A stretch of 64,000 bases of DNA from contig NC_084843.1 in the NCBI RefSeq assembly GCF_033115175.1, positions 57,762,474 through 57,826,473 of the forward strand, in the 5' to 3' direction. Under the pieces are notes generated by a model that saw only the letters and a program-made list of their open reading frames with translations, searched no databases and was not told the origin of the DNA. Both the position numbers and the translations under genes were made by a program. Shown piece by piece: positions 45,976-57,450 of this stretch; position 1 is the first letter of the stretch, and each line of letters opens with the position of its first letter. Source of the DNA: Lepus europaeus. Taxonomy: Eukaryota > Chordata > Mammalia > Lagomorpha > Leporidae.

Positions 45976-47749
45976 GATTTTCTTCTTAGAAATTGATATT
46001 TCTTAAAAAGTAGAAACTTTGATACATTATATATAACAAAAACACAAGAAAAAAAGAGCCTTACTGTGTTATAATGGAAAACACATAGCAAAGCTTTACT
46101 TAGGCCAAAACTAGCAAAGCGAATAAGATATGATAATAACTGATTGTTTTCCCGTATTTACTTTAATAAATGCAATGACCATAGTCTCAGTTTTGTACCA
46201 AATAAAGGTATTTATACATAAAATGCATCCTGTGGAAGAATATCTTGTGTATTCCTTACACTTTATTCTTTAGAATTTCTTTATTATCATTTTCATCTAG
46301 TCTGTAAGATCGAGAGTCTGTTTCCTTAGTCATTATCCACCCCCACCACCCCTCCAGGCTAATAACATCATACAGCCTGAGTTATTAAAGTTGATCTGAA
46401 AGAGCAATCTGTTCTAAACGACTGTCCCTGGATCTGCAACGGAACCCTGTAAATACCCTTCATTGCTCTGGTGGGGCAGTATCACATTTCCTTCATGCTA
46501 CTTTTGTGGCTGACACAAGTTAGGCAGTGAGATTTGGACTTTAGATGATCCTGGTTGATTGATACAGGAATGGTGCTTCTCCTGAGACAGGTAACCATAA
46601 ATTCAATTTTCAGGGTTGCATTTTTAAACAACAGGTGTTCTGTTGATTTTTAAAAATGTTTTTAGTTTTTAAAACTAAATAGCTTTTGGACTTACAGATT
46701 TTTTAATGTTTTTAGTTTCCCCAGGGAAGTATTTTTAAGAACATTTACATAGAAAAGAAATTTCTTAAGGATTTCATTGTATTTCTCAATTGTATTATGG
46801 GATATAAGACTCTAGTCTACCACTCACCTATTATTTTGGACAATCAGGAACTTGTCTTTAGTATGAAATGTTGTACATTTAAAAAGGTTAAAAAATATAT
46901 ACATGTCTTTGTTCCTCAAAAATAAGACAGAGGTTTTGTTTTGTTTTTCTTACTTGATGCTGGCGTGGGAGACATCACTAATAAATCTATGAACTTCAAG
47001 CAAAATTTATTGAAACCTTGGTATATGTGAGCAGTTTTTTTAAATATTAAAGACTATAGCAATATGGAAAAACAGCAAATACAAAAAATTTGTATGAATC
47101 TACTAGCACCGAAATTCTCTCATGTTTGTCTTCCAAGTGAAAACTTCCTATGTCATAGATCCTCCAGATTCCTTGGCATTCCTGTGGATCACCCCAATGT
47201 GAGTAAATTGTTTCTGCAGCTGAGTGACTGAATTAAGAAAACAGCTGAAGGCAAGCACAGGATCATGTTAAACCACAATAAACACACGTGTTGGATAGGC
47301 CACTCAACCGTATAAGAAAGACTTAAGACATGAAATTTGTGTTTGCTTGTCACTTATAAAGTTTGCTTTTAACTATGCTTGGGTATTAAGACGTTTTAAA
47401 GACTATTCTTTGTACTACTAAATTCATAAAATCTGAACTAGTAGGTTTTATGGCAAAATGGTTACACAGTTATTACTGACATAAGCAAGATGAGGACTAA
47501 GTTGCATGGAAGCAGAAACTAATTTTAAAAACTAAAATCTAGAATATGTGTTTGATGTATTGTAAGCAAGCTGTCCATAATCACTGAATATTATTTATTT
47601 TAAATATTTATATAGAGCTTTTGTTCAAGGAGCTCAAAAATGTTTATATGCTATGTTTGAACATCTATGGTAAAAATGAAAAATTACTGTTGTTCAGAAT
47701 TTCTTTCACTTCTTTTCTGTAACTTCTATGGCATTTTATTTGTTTATTT
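45976..47749. other. unassigned single-copy intergenic DNA
   Basis: No repeat or exon recognised. 46310-46600 is less AT-rich than its surroundings and has no repeat character, so it may be conserved noncoding DNA. Confidence 0.4.
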
Positions 47750-48065
47750 AAAATATTTATTTTTATTTCTATGAAAGGCAAGTTTAGAGAGAAAGGGAGA
47801 AACTGAGAGAGAGAGAGATCTTCCATTTGCTAGTTCACTCCCCAAATGGCCACAACAGCTGGGGCTAGGTGAGGTTGAAGTCAGGAGCCTGGACTCCATC
47901 TGGGTCTCCCACATGGGTGACAGGGGCCCAAGCACTTGGGGGCCATCCTCTGCAGTTTTCCCCAGTGCATTAGCAGGGTGCTGGACCAGAAGTGAAGCAG
48001 CTGAGACTGGAGCTTATGGGATACCTGCATCAGCCGCTTAAATCACTTTGCCACAATGCTGGCCC
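47750..48065 (-). repeat. CSINE
   Basis: Reversed tail to GCCACAATGCTGGCCCCC; about 25 bp missing around 48020. Confidence 0.9.
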
Positions 48066-48392
48066 CCTTCTTTTGCATTCTTCACGTGGATTCCTAGTTC
48101 CTCCTTCAAGTCAACTCTATTCTATCTTTTAGTTTGGGTCTCCACCAGCCTCAGTATTCTACATGTGCATGAGAGGTAAGACACCAGGCTTATCATGGCA
48201 GGAAAGTAAAAATGTGTTCTTTTACAGTGTATATAAGCATTTCTCCTTGGAACACCAATTTGTTGCACTCCTATTAGCTACCTGAAATAGAAGTTCCACT
48301 TTTCCTTAGCCCCACTCATGATCTAGCAGCACTTGTATTGATTGCAGCTTAAGATATAAATAGAATAATGAAGGAAGATTCTCTTCTTAAAT

Positions 48393-48742
48393 AGGGGCTG
48401 ATGCTGGGGTATAGCAGGTAAACCACTGCCTGCAGTACCGTCATCCCATATGGGTGCCAGTTCGAGTCCCAGCTGCTCCACTTCCCATCCAGCTCTCTGC
48501 AATGGCCTGGGAAAGCAGTAGAAGGTGGCCCAAGTCCTTGGGTCCCTGCACCCATGTGGGAGACCCAGAGGAAGCTCCTGGCTCCTGGCTTTGGATCAGC
48601 ACAGCTCTGGCCATTGTGGCCAATTGGGGAGTGAACCAGCAGATGGAAGACTCTCTCTCTCTCTCTCTTTTTCCCTCCTTCCCTCACCTTCTCTCTCTGT
48701 TTAACTCTGACTTTCAAATAAATAAATAAATCTTTAAAAAAT
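48393..48742 (+). repeat. CSINE
   Basis: Head 'ataggggctgatgctggggtat', B-box region GTTCGAGTCCC, extended (CT)n end, tail AAATAAATAAATAAATC. Confidence 0.93.
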
Positions 48743-48942
48743 AAAAAAGTTGTTGAAGCCTCTACATAAATAGAAAATGCAGAAACACAGTCAAGTTATC
48801 TAGATGCTAGTTTTGGCACAGGAGAGCAGATGACTCTATGCCTTACAGATCTGGATTACCATGGCAGTGAGAATAACCCATCAAAATAATTCAGGTCCTC
48901 CTGGATTCAATTCCTTCCTTGACCTGAATTAAAAGTTTTCCT

Positions 48943-49243
48943 TGGGGCCAAGTGCCAACATCCATTATGGGTGTCATGTTGGTCCCAGCTGCTCCACTTC
49001 CAATCCAGCTCCCTGCTAATGCGCCTGGGAAAGCAGCAGAATTTGGCTCAAGTGTTTGGGCCTCTGCACCCACCTGGGAGACCTGGATGAAGTTCCTGGC
49101 TCCTAGTTTCAGCCTGGCCCAGCCCTGGACATGCAGCCATCTGGGGAGGGAGCCAGCAAAGAGAAGCTCTCTCTCTTTTCTCTCCCTCTCTCTCTTTCTC
49201 TATAACCTGCCTTTCAAATAAATAAATAAATAAATAAATAAAA
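48943..49243 (+). repeat. CSINE with partly deleted head
   Basis: Only 'ggggccaagtgccaacatcca' remains of the head, then a normal body and an (AAAT)n tail. Tail-to-tail with the next copy, 19 bp apart. Confidence 0.9.
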
Positions 49244-49262
49244 TGTTTTCCTCAATTTTCTT

Positions 49263-49544
49263 TTTTAAGGATGCATTTACTTCTTGAAAGGCAAAGACAG
49301 AGAGAGACAGAGAGAGAGCGCTTCCATTTGTTGTGTTGGTTAACTCCCCAGGGCTGGGCCAAGCCAAGGCCAAGAGCCAAGAACTCCATCCAGGTCTCCC
49401 ATGTGGGTGTAGATGCCCAAGACCTTGAGCCATCCTCTGCTGTTTTCCCAGTCACATCAGCAGGGAGCTGGATAGGAAGTGGAGCAGCTGGTGCTCATGT
49501 GGGATATCAGCATCACCTAACATGCCAAACCACAACATCAGCCC
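49263..49544 (-). repeat. CSINE, partner of the previous copy
   Basis: Reversed tail and body to CACAACATCAGCCCT; missing the 'aaatggccac' segment (jumps from 'ttaactcccca' to 'gggctgggcc'). Confidence 0.88.
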
Positions 49545-49792
49545 TGTCGATTTTATTTTACATTTCATTGCCCTTGTAAAAGCCCATAAAAATGGTGTAG
49601 TGAAGCCCTTGACAGATCACCATAAACAAGCAAATTTTGTATCTATTCAATGTATTATAAATAATGTCAGGATGCCTGGAGAAAATAAAGATCTTGTAGT
49701 AAATTCCAAAAGGTCAGAGCTTTTTGTGTTTTTGTGCACTGTCTTATATCCAGTACCTAGCATATAGATGTCATTAAGTAAATATTTATTGA

Positions 49793-50108
49793 GAGGCCGT
49801 CGCCGTGGCTCACTTCGTTAATCCTCCGCCTGCGGCACCGGCTTCCCATATGGATGCCAGGTTCTAGTCCCGGTTGCTCCTCTTCCAGTTCAGCTCCCTG
49901 CTGTGGCCTGGGAGGGCAGTGGAGGATGGGCCAAGTGCTTGGGCCCTGCACCCGCATGGGAGACCAGGGAGAAGCACCTGGCTCCTGGCTTCGGATTGGC
50001 GCAGCACTGGATGTAGCGGCCATTTGGGGAGTGAACCAACGGAAGGAAGACCTTTCTCTCTGTCTCTTTCTCACTGTCTATAACTCTACCTGGAAAATAA
50101 ATTTTTTA
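49793..50108 (+). repeat. young CSINE
   Basis: Head 'aggccgtcgccgtggctcactt', 'ctccgcctgcggcaccggctt', tail CTGGAAAATAAA. Flanking agtaaatatttattga and agtaattatttgttga look like a slightly diverged target-site duplication. Confidence 0.92.
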
Positions 50109-50196
50109 AAAAGTAATTATTTGTTGAATGAATAAATGAAACCCTATAAGCTGTTGTGTGGTTCAACTAAGAAAGTTAGGTTTAAATCTATGTATT

Positions 50197-50505
50197 TCAG
50201 GTAAACCCACTGCCTGCAGTGGCAGCATCCCATTTGGGCACGGGTTCTATTCCCATCTGCTCCATTTCCTATCCAGCTCCCTGCTAATGCACCTGGGAAG
50301 GCAGTGGAAGACGTCCCAAGTCCTTGGACCTCTGCACCCATGTGGGATACCCAGAAGAAGCTCCTGGCTCCTGGCTTCAGAGCGGCCAAGCTCCAGCTGT
50401 TGTGGCCATCTGGGGAGTAAACCAGCAAATGGAAGATCTTCCCCCTCTGTCTCTCTCTGTAACTCTACCTTTCAAATAAATAAATAATTCTTAAAAAAAA
50501 AAAAA
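50197..50505 (+). repeat. CSINE, head truncated
   Basis: Starts at 'ggtaaacccactgcctgcagt'; the rest is normal with tail AAATAAATAAATAATTC and an A-run. 50506-50800 has no recognised feature. Confidence 0.9.
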
Positions 50506-50800
50506 AACTAATCCCTGGTATTTAAAGTCTGAGAATTCAAAACCTAGGCTTCCACCAAGACTGATGATATATAGCATCCTTAATCTGTACTAAGCCAGTG
50601 AGTTAACTTTTCTTCCAAATTCATATTCTGAAAATATATGGAATTAATGCTAAACCTATGCTTTAGCAAAGTAGGTATTTGTTAAGGACGTTTTTCTTAC
50701 TGATTGGCAATGCTTATGAAAGAAGACATCTGGCATCAGCTTTTTCAAAATAATGTACAAAAAGTTATTCCTCGGTACTAATACATGAATAGGAGGTGTT

Positions 50801-50858
50801 TTCTTCTTCTTCTTCTTCTTCTTCTTCTTCTTCTTCTTCTTCTTCTTCTTCTTCTTCT
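50801..50858. repeat. (TTC)n/(GAA)n triplet tract
   Basis: Nineteen uninterrupted TTC units, then a T-run and the reversed end of a CSINE. On the SINE strand this is CTGTCG-A(n)-(GAA)19, so the triplet repeat grew in the SINE's A-tail. Confidence 0.95.
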
Positions 50859-51180
50859 TTTTTTTTCGACAGGCAGAGTTAGATAGTGAGAGAGAGAGAC
50901 AGAGAGAAAGGTCTTCCTTCCGTTGGTTCACCTCCCAAATGGCCACCACGGCCGGAGCGCTCTGATCCGAAACCAGGAGCCAGGTGCTTCCTCCTGGTCT
51001 CCCATGCGGGTGCAGGGCCCAAGCACTTGGGCCATCCTCCACTGCCCTCCCGGGCCACAGCAGAGAGCTGGACTGGAAAAGCAGCAACTAGGACAGAATC
51101 TGGCGCCCCAACCGGGATTAGAACCCAGGGTGCCAGCGCCGCAGGCGGAGGATTGGCCAGGTGAGCCTCGGCACCGGCCG
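50859..51180 (-). repeat. young CSINE carrying the GAA tail
   Basis: TTTTCGACAGGCAGAGTTAG to GAGCCTCGGCACCGGCCG, CpG-rich. The long lysine-coding frame across its tail is a by-product of the GAA tract. Confidence 0.95.
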
Positions 51181-51195
51181 TTTTTTTCATTTTTT

Positions 51196-51555
51196 AAAAA
51201 AATTTCCAAAATACTTATTTTCATTGATTTGAAAGGCAGAGTTACAGAGAGAGGAGGAGAGACAGAGAGATCTTCCAACCACTAGCTCACTTTCCAGATG
51301 GCCTCCCATCTGCTGGTTCACTCTTCAGATGGCCTCATTGGCCAGGGCTGAGCCAGGCCGAAGCTAGGAACCAGGAGCCAGGAGCTTCTTCTGGGTCTCC
51401 TAAGGCCAGGGACTTGGGCCATCTTCTGCTGCTTTTCCAGGCCATTAGCAGGGAGCTGGATTGGAAGTGGAGCAGCCAGGACTTGAACTGGTGTCCCTAT
51501 GTGATGCTTGTGTTGCAGGCAGAGGCTGAACCCGCTATGCCATAGCGCCGGCCCC
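51196..51555 (-). repeat. CSINE with internal tandem duplication
   Basis: Full length (reversed head GCCATAGCGCCGGCCCC), but the segment 'ctcactttccagatggcctc' is repeated in diverged form as 'ttcactcttcagatggcctc' about 33 bp on. 51556-52100 is AT-rich single-copy sequence. Confidence 0.9.
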
Positions 51556-52107
51556 AGAAGTTGTTATGTGGTAATGGTCCTTTGGACTTTTAAATAATAT
51601 CTGTTTCTTTTTTCTGAAGAAGTTTGCTCAGATTTATTTGTTTCTGGGTTTATTCTCAGGCTGATGATTTTCTCTCTCCATTTTCTCTGTCATCTCTAAT
51701 TAGCCACCTTTAATGTAAGCTACCTTTTTTGCTTTGGCTTCAGCTTTGGACAAGCAGTTAAAAAAAAGTCATCAGTTTTCAAACATTAGACCTTAGCCTC
51801 ATAATGGTTTTTCACTGAGAATTCCTCAAATGTATTAGTGATTAAATGAAAATAAATTTCTATTGGTTAGAAATAGGAATCTTAAAAACTAAAAACTTCA
51901 TACATTTTTAGAATGATGCCGTTTTCTTTGACAGATGGAATGTGGTGTTATGTAGTATAATAATTTATATTAATTCCAAGCATAAATTGATAATCAACTT
52001 GGGCCTCTAGCTATAAATGAAATTCAATAGGTAGGAGAACTGATCGACCACCGACCCCCCATAGGTGCTATCCCGCTGTGGAATCCCTTCGCTCAGTTTT
52101 CTCCTGT

Positions 52108-52145
52108 CCAATCAGGTGGAATGTTTCACAGGCACATGGTTTATA
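52108..52145 (+). promoter_or_regulatory. candidate MYPN core promoter
   Basis: Within 38 bp: a CCAATCAG box (52108-52115), a TEAD/MCAT-type GGAATG (52118-52123), an E-box CACATG (52133-52138) and a TATA-like TTTATA (52140-52145). The order and spacing are typical of a muscle-gene promoter, placing a start near 52170. It is 9.2 kb upstream of, and on the same strand as, the MYPN coding exon. This is inference from motifs only. Confidence 0.4.
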
Positions 52146-52169
52146 CAGCTCAAAATAACTTGGGACCTG

Positions 52170-52406
52170 CAAGCTGACAAATGCTCTGGCTCCGGTGGTG
52201 ACAGGTTGTCCAGCTTCTTACAGCCATCTTCCCCGAAACTAAGGTTAACTCCTCAATCTCTATGGACGGCTACTCTCTATTTCCAAGGGCGTGAAGAATT
52301 TTCCTTTTCTCCTGTGCTTTCGTCTGAAAGTTCTCCTTGGATAATTATCATCGCTGTGGAGTGCCTGGCTTGGACATCCTCATCTGGGTCAGCTAAAAAA
52401 AGAAAG
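52170..52406 (+). other. MYPN: candidate MYPN 5' noncoding exon
   Basis: Single-copy, more CpG-rich than its surroundings, ending in AAAGAAAG|GTAATA (donor GT at 52407). The MYPN coding exon begins one base before its ATG, so the leader must come from an upstream exon; joining this donor to the acceptor at 61375 gives AGC|ATG context with A at -3. Two short upstream ORFs occur (ATG 52181, stop 52199-52201; ATG 52262, stop 52292-52294). An open frame through the block has no proper ATG start. The true first exon could lie elsewhere in 44-60 kb. Confidence 0.4.
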
Positions 52407-53941
52407 GTAATATCCAGATTTAAGTGTACAAGTGTACTTTGATAACAGGGCACTGACAATGGGAAAAGAGATATTTCAGAAAGCTAGTTTTGTTAGAGTG
52501 AAACCTAAGATAACTTTCTAATTATGTATGATTGACACAAAATTAAGTGAAAAATAAAGTTTTCTACGTATAAAGATTTTGGAGGGGATTGATGAGACAC
52601 ACAGAGATCACAACCTATTTGAGTCCTAAAGAAAAATGTCCCAACTGAGGAAGTTGTGACATGTTGCATATATCATTGGCAGTTTTCTACACATTGTTTT
52701 GTTAAAATAATGTTGCTTATACAGAGAACACATATGCATTGCTTATTTCCTTTTTAAAGGATTTCAAATCTAAAATAATATGACTCCATAGTTAAAGACT
52801 TTCATTTAAATTTTTTTTTATCATGTAAAAGGATATGCTTGCTATTTTTAGTGTTGGGAGATCTGCACTCTGGATTAATGTACACAACAGCTGCAGAAAG
52901 TCTTGCTCAAGGGACATTGCTCTTTCTTTCTCCTTTCTCTCTCTCTCTTTCTCTGTTACATTCTCACTGTTGCTCTTTTTCTCTCCCTTTCCAGCTTCAT
53001 CAGAAACACACTTGACAGTCAGGGGCAAATGTTTGGCCTGGGATATTGCACTATTAGCAGTAATTAGATGCACATCTTGAATTCTGTTTTTAAAAACTGT
53101 ATAGTAAAGAAAAAGAGAGGATGGACTACTCTCTAATTCTAGTCCCAAAAAATGAACCTTTAATGTAATAGAGTCAAGAAATTTTCTTACCTTACCAACA
53201 CATTTTCATATACTTTTAAAGATATTAGCATCATTTAGTTTCAAAGAAATGAAACTGCTGCCTGGTTTTCTTTCTCAAAAAATTATGATAATTTAATTAC
53301 TGTCCTTTTAGTAACAGTGAGATGAATTCTTTATGCTGTAAATTAAAAATCTGTCAATACTTTATCGCTTCTTCTTAATAACTGTGAAGATGACATAGAG
53401 TCCAGGGTTCTTTTCTAGGAAACTGAGACTATCTATACTTGAAAGAATAGTAGACATTTTTTTAAAACTAAAATTAAGTTATATTGTCTGACACATGGTT
53501 TGACAGCAAGTAAAATATTTTAAAATCAAGGCCATTCCAAGAAGCCTGAAATGTAGACCTTATTCTTACAGAAGTGTCAAGAGACAAAATTGTAGGCATT
53601 ACAGAATCTTACAATAATGGGCTCTGAAAGAAATAGTTGGATACTATCCAAATTCTGGAAGTTTGTCTCTATCCCTACTTATAGCAGATGGCTAAAGCTT
53701 TTGGAACTCACAATAATGTGTTAAAACCCTAGCCTTTCATATATTTAAAATTTATAACGTAGACTCTATTATGGGTTTCTATTACAATGTGCTTACAAAG
53801 GTACATTTTCAGTGGAACTGACTCATAACTGCAACTTATGAGTAAAAGAAATGGGTTTTTATCCAAACTGGTTTTGGAATTCATAGTGATAGTTTTTGCA
53901 AATTTATTTTTTAACAAGTAAAATAGCAGATAAATTCAGTC
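52407..53941. other. single-copy DNA, probable MYPN 5' intron
   Basis: No SINE or L1. Contains the MEF2/E-box pair listed separately and a pyrimidine-rich stretch (about 52920-53000). Open frames here are short and unrecognised. Confidence 0.4.
52842..52893. promoter_or_regulatory. candidate muscle regulatory module (MEF2 + E-box)
   Basis: CTATTTTTAG at 52842-52851 fits the MEF2 consensus YTAWWWWTAR exactly, and CAGCTG at 52888-52893 is a MyoD/myogenin-type E-box 36 bp away. MEF2/E-box pairs are a hallmark of striated-muscle enhancers, and the module lies in the first intron of the proposed MYPN transcript. Confidence 0.4.
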
Positions 53942-53960
53942 TCATTTTGAAAGGACTTTT

Positions 53961-54012
53961 TTTTTTCTTTTTTTTTTTTTTTTTTTGACAGGCAGAGTGG
54001 ATAGTGAGAGAG
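53961..54012 (-). repeat. minimal CSINE insertion with 19-bp target-site duplication
   Basis: T-tract (A-tail) plus only about 27 bp of CSINE 3' end (GACAGGCAGAGTGGATAG..). Flanked by perfect tcattttgaaaggactttt at 53942-53960 and 54013-54031. Confidence 0.95.
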
Positions 54013-54678
54013 TCATTTTGAAAGGACTTTTATGAAGTAATGTTAGTATGTGAAAAGATAACAGTTCAGTTTTTCAAGTGTTAAGTCCTATACATGATAG
54101 AAATAATGGAACCAGTTCACTAACCCTGAAAAGATAAGGCAAAGAGTAGTACTAACCCTAGAATAATTAATTTCCTTCATTCACAATGAGATCTGATACA
54201 GGCATTGCTGATCTCATAGTGTTATTGCCTAAAACAATATAGAAAGACAATATATTCTTAACAGCATTTTCCCCTCTCCTAGGGGATAAAAAAGAAACAA
54301 GCACCACATATCTTAAATTTCTATGGTGCTTCAGATTTGACAGAGTGCTTTTAAAACTATTAGAGCATTGCACATTTGCTTAAAGGGAACAAGCCATCTA
54401 AAGACAGAATGGTTTGTTTGAAATGTAAGAATATATTTTCAGCAGATATATTTTTGGTGGAAACAAAAATTGAAGTGACTGTTTACCTGCAGTAACTAAA
54501 GAATTCTCTGAGCTTGTGAGTCACCTTGACAGCTCCATACTGGCTGCCTGGTACACCGCACACTGACCTCCCCTTGGAGTCACAATACACTCCACACTCA
54601 GGGAGGGCCCAGCACAGCCTTCCCACCAAAGTGAACTAGAACTAGGTCTTGAGATCCCAAGCTTATTTGGGGCACCTA

Positions 54679-54726
<48 letters not shown>
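54679..54726. repeat. (CT)n microsatellite
   Basis: CT run, pure over 54686-54722. Confidence 0.95.
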
Positions 54727-56173
54727 AGCAAATGTATTATGTCAATTTAAGGAGGGAAGTTCTCTTTTTTCAAATCTTTAATCACCTAAAAAATAAAAGA
54801 CACAAATATTAAGAGGTTAAAGAAGGATGAGAGTGAAAGTGTTAACTGGTTTTCTTGTTTAAAAAATACATACTCTCTGTGTTAATGCGGGTTGACAAAG
54901 GTTTCTTGTTTGGAATTCCTTATATAACAGCTCAGCTCATCATGAGTGGTGAGGTCCTGACACGAAGTTTCCCCTGCCTATCACTTCTGTGACAGCTACC
55001 AAAGCCTTCTTTGGTCCTGGATGCCTGAAGTCTTCTTGCTTGCCTGCCTTTCACCTTTCAATGGACTACAAGATTTCCTTTTACACTCTCTCTTTGCTGT
55101 CTTTCAGTCTAAATGGTAACTTTGGGCTCTAACTTCAGTATCCTTCACACTACTGTTTCCCAGTGTGTTTTCCCCTGAGTATAAACACATGCATAGTCTG
55201 TTTCATGGCAGCCAATCTTTTTTTTTTCTCCCACTGGAATGAAATCTTTACTTTCTTCCCTAACTTCTCACCTTTATCAATTTGTTTAACGACAGGAGAA
55301 AGAGAACAGCTTCCTAAACTTTGGCCTAGTTACTGAAAGTCTTTTCATTCCTTCAACTCTTTGAGGACTGTTTCCCTTGAAACAGATTCCCACTAATTTT
55401 CCCGAGTCATCTCAGCTCTGCCTCTTTGTCTCAACGTACTCTCCTAATATATACCTTTGTATTTGTCTTTGCTGTTTTTCCTCTTTCAAATGGAAAGCTC
55501 TTTAAGAGAAAGACTCTTAAAGTTATTTTCATATTGTTGATAAACAGCATTTCTATACCTCAAATTCTTACTGTAGTAACACAGTATGTACCGATTTATT
55601 AAGTTGTTAATGCTATTCCCACCAAAATAGACTAGAAACAAAACTGAGACGGAGATGATGCCTGTAGCAGTGATGCAATGGGTTTTGTGACAGTATACAA
55701 AGTGTGTCCCATTTGCAGCCACATTTTAAAAGGTGTTCTGTACACAACTGTCCAGAACTGGTTCCTGTGTACTAGGATTTGGTTCTTGGCCCAGCAAAAG
55801 TCTCTCCAAAATAAATTATTTAGATACTTCTTTTATGTGACATCATGGGACATAGAAGGCAAAACAAACAGATCAACACTGATGTTAAAGAGAGGGAGTG
55901 AAGTCTAACATTTTTTATTATTCCCCTAAAGAACATACTAAGCATAATGATTACATATCAGTAGAAAAAGATAATGTTAAATATGCATACTATTATACAT
56001 TTCTAAAGTGCTTTCAATCAACAAACCTTTGAAGTAAGCAGGGTAGTTCTACTCATCCCCAGTTTAAGGTCAGTTACTAGAACGTTCTTATCTCTTCTAA
56101 TTCTGATTGTCTTCACAAATAATAATTAAATATTAAAAGCTATTTTTATGTTGACCTAGAAAACAGATTTGGA
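54727..56173. other. unassigned single-copy DNA
   Basis: No exon or repeat recognised. Confidence 0.4.
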
Positions 56174-56193
56174 GTGTGTGTGTGTGTGTGTGT
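56174..56193. repeat. (GT)n microsatellite
   Basis: Ten GT units. Confidence 0.95.
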
Positions 56194-56398
56194 TTTAATG
56201 GATGTGTTCCCGAATTGTGGAGCAATGTTTAAAGACATATGTATAAAAGGTGGGTTTTCTTTCAGCTCTATTTAAGGCTAGTTGACAAATAAAAATCATA
56301 TGTATTTATGGTATATGATTTAACATTTTTATATGTGTCTATACCATATGATGATTAAATGGAGCTAATGAACATATCCATCACCCCATACAGGATTT

Positions 56399-56725
56399 TT
56401 TTTTAAGACTATTTATTTGAAAGGCAGAGTTACAGAGAGAGAGAAGGAAAGACAGATACAGAGATCTTCCATCCATTGGTTCACTCCCCAAATGGCCTCA
56501 CTGACTAGGGCTGGGCCAGGCTGAAGCCAGGGGCCACAAGCTTCTTCTTAGTCTCCCACATGGGTGCAGGGGCCCAAGCCCTTGGGCTGTTCTCCATTGC
56601 TTTCCCAGGCATGTTAGCAGAGAGCTGGATTGGAAGTGGAACAGCCAGAACTTGAACCAGCACTCATATGGGATGCTGGCTCTGCAGGCAATAGCTTAAC
56701 CCACTGTCCCACAGTACCAACTCCC
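56399..56725 (-). repeat. CSINE
   Basis: Reversed tail to CCACAGTACCAACTCCCC; full length. Confidence 0.9.
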
Positions 56726-56738
56726 CGCAATAGGGTTT

Positions 56739-56762
56739 TGTGTGTGTGTGTGTGTGTGTGTG
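56739..56762. repeat. (TG)n microsatellite
   Basis: Twelve TG units between two same-orientation SINEs. Confidence 0.95.
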
Positions 56763-56784
56763 GTGAGAACTTTTAAGATCTACT

Positions 56785-57112
56785 TTTTTAAAAAGATTTA
56801 TTTTATTTATTTAAAAAGCAGAGTTACAGAAGGAGGTAGAGACACAGAGAGAGGTCTTCCATCCTCTGGTTTAATCCCCAAATGGCTGCAATAGCCGGAG
56901 CTGAGCCAATCGAAGTCAGGAGCCAGGAGATTTTTCCAGGTTTTCCACATGGGTGCAAGGACCCAAGGATTTGGGCCATCTTCTGCTGCTTTCTCAGGCA
57001 TATTAGCAGGGAGCTGGATTGGGAGTGGAACAGCTGGGACTCGAGGAAGTGCCCATATGGGATGCTGGTGCTTCAGGCCAAGACTTTAACCCGCTGTGCC
57101 ACAATGCCAGCC
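56785..57112 (-). repeat. CSINE
   Basis: Reversed tail to GCCACAATGCCAGCCCC; full length. Confidence 0.9.
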
Positions 57113-57124
57113 CCAAGATCTACT

Positions 57125-57450
57125 TTTTTCTAAGATTTACTTATTTTTACTTGAGGGGCCAAGAGAGACAGACAGAAAAAGTGAGAAATCTCCCATCCAC
57201 TGGTTTCTTCTCCAAATGCCTACAACAGAGAGAGCCAGGCCAGGCTGAAGTCAGAGCTAGGAACTCAGTCTGAGTCTCCCACATGCATGGCAGGGACTCA
57301 AGTACTTGGGTCATCACCTGCTGTCACCCAGGGTATGCATTAGTCGCAAGTTGGAATAGGGAGCAAAACAGGGACTTCAGCCCAGGGACTGTGGTATGGA
57401 ATGTGGGCATCCCAAGAAGTGGCTTAACCTCTAGGCCAAATACTTGGCCC
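57125..57450 (-). repeat. older CSINE-related element
   Basis: Reversed, diverged copy ('tcacctgctgtcacccagg', 'ggccaaatacttggccct'). A copy of 'aagatctacttttt' stands on either side of the preceding SINE (56776 and 57115), the likely duplication from that insertion. Confidence 0.8.

Noticed and set aside
48349..48717. Open frames of 90-125 codons repeated across the window with phrases like 'GPKDLGHLLLLSQAI'
   Set aside because: All are translations of CSINE bodies; the same phrase recurs wherever the SINE occurs.
50656..51087. 143-codon minus-strand frame with a long lysine run
   Set aside because: It is a young SINE read through its A-tail and the GAA tract.
52792..53148. 118-codon minus-strand frame
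   Set aside because: Much of it is the complement of a pyrimidine-rich stretch (Lys/Glu/Arg low complexity); it lies opposite the likely MYPN intron.
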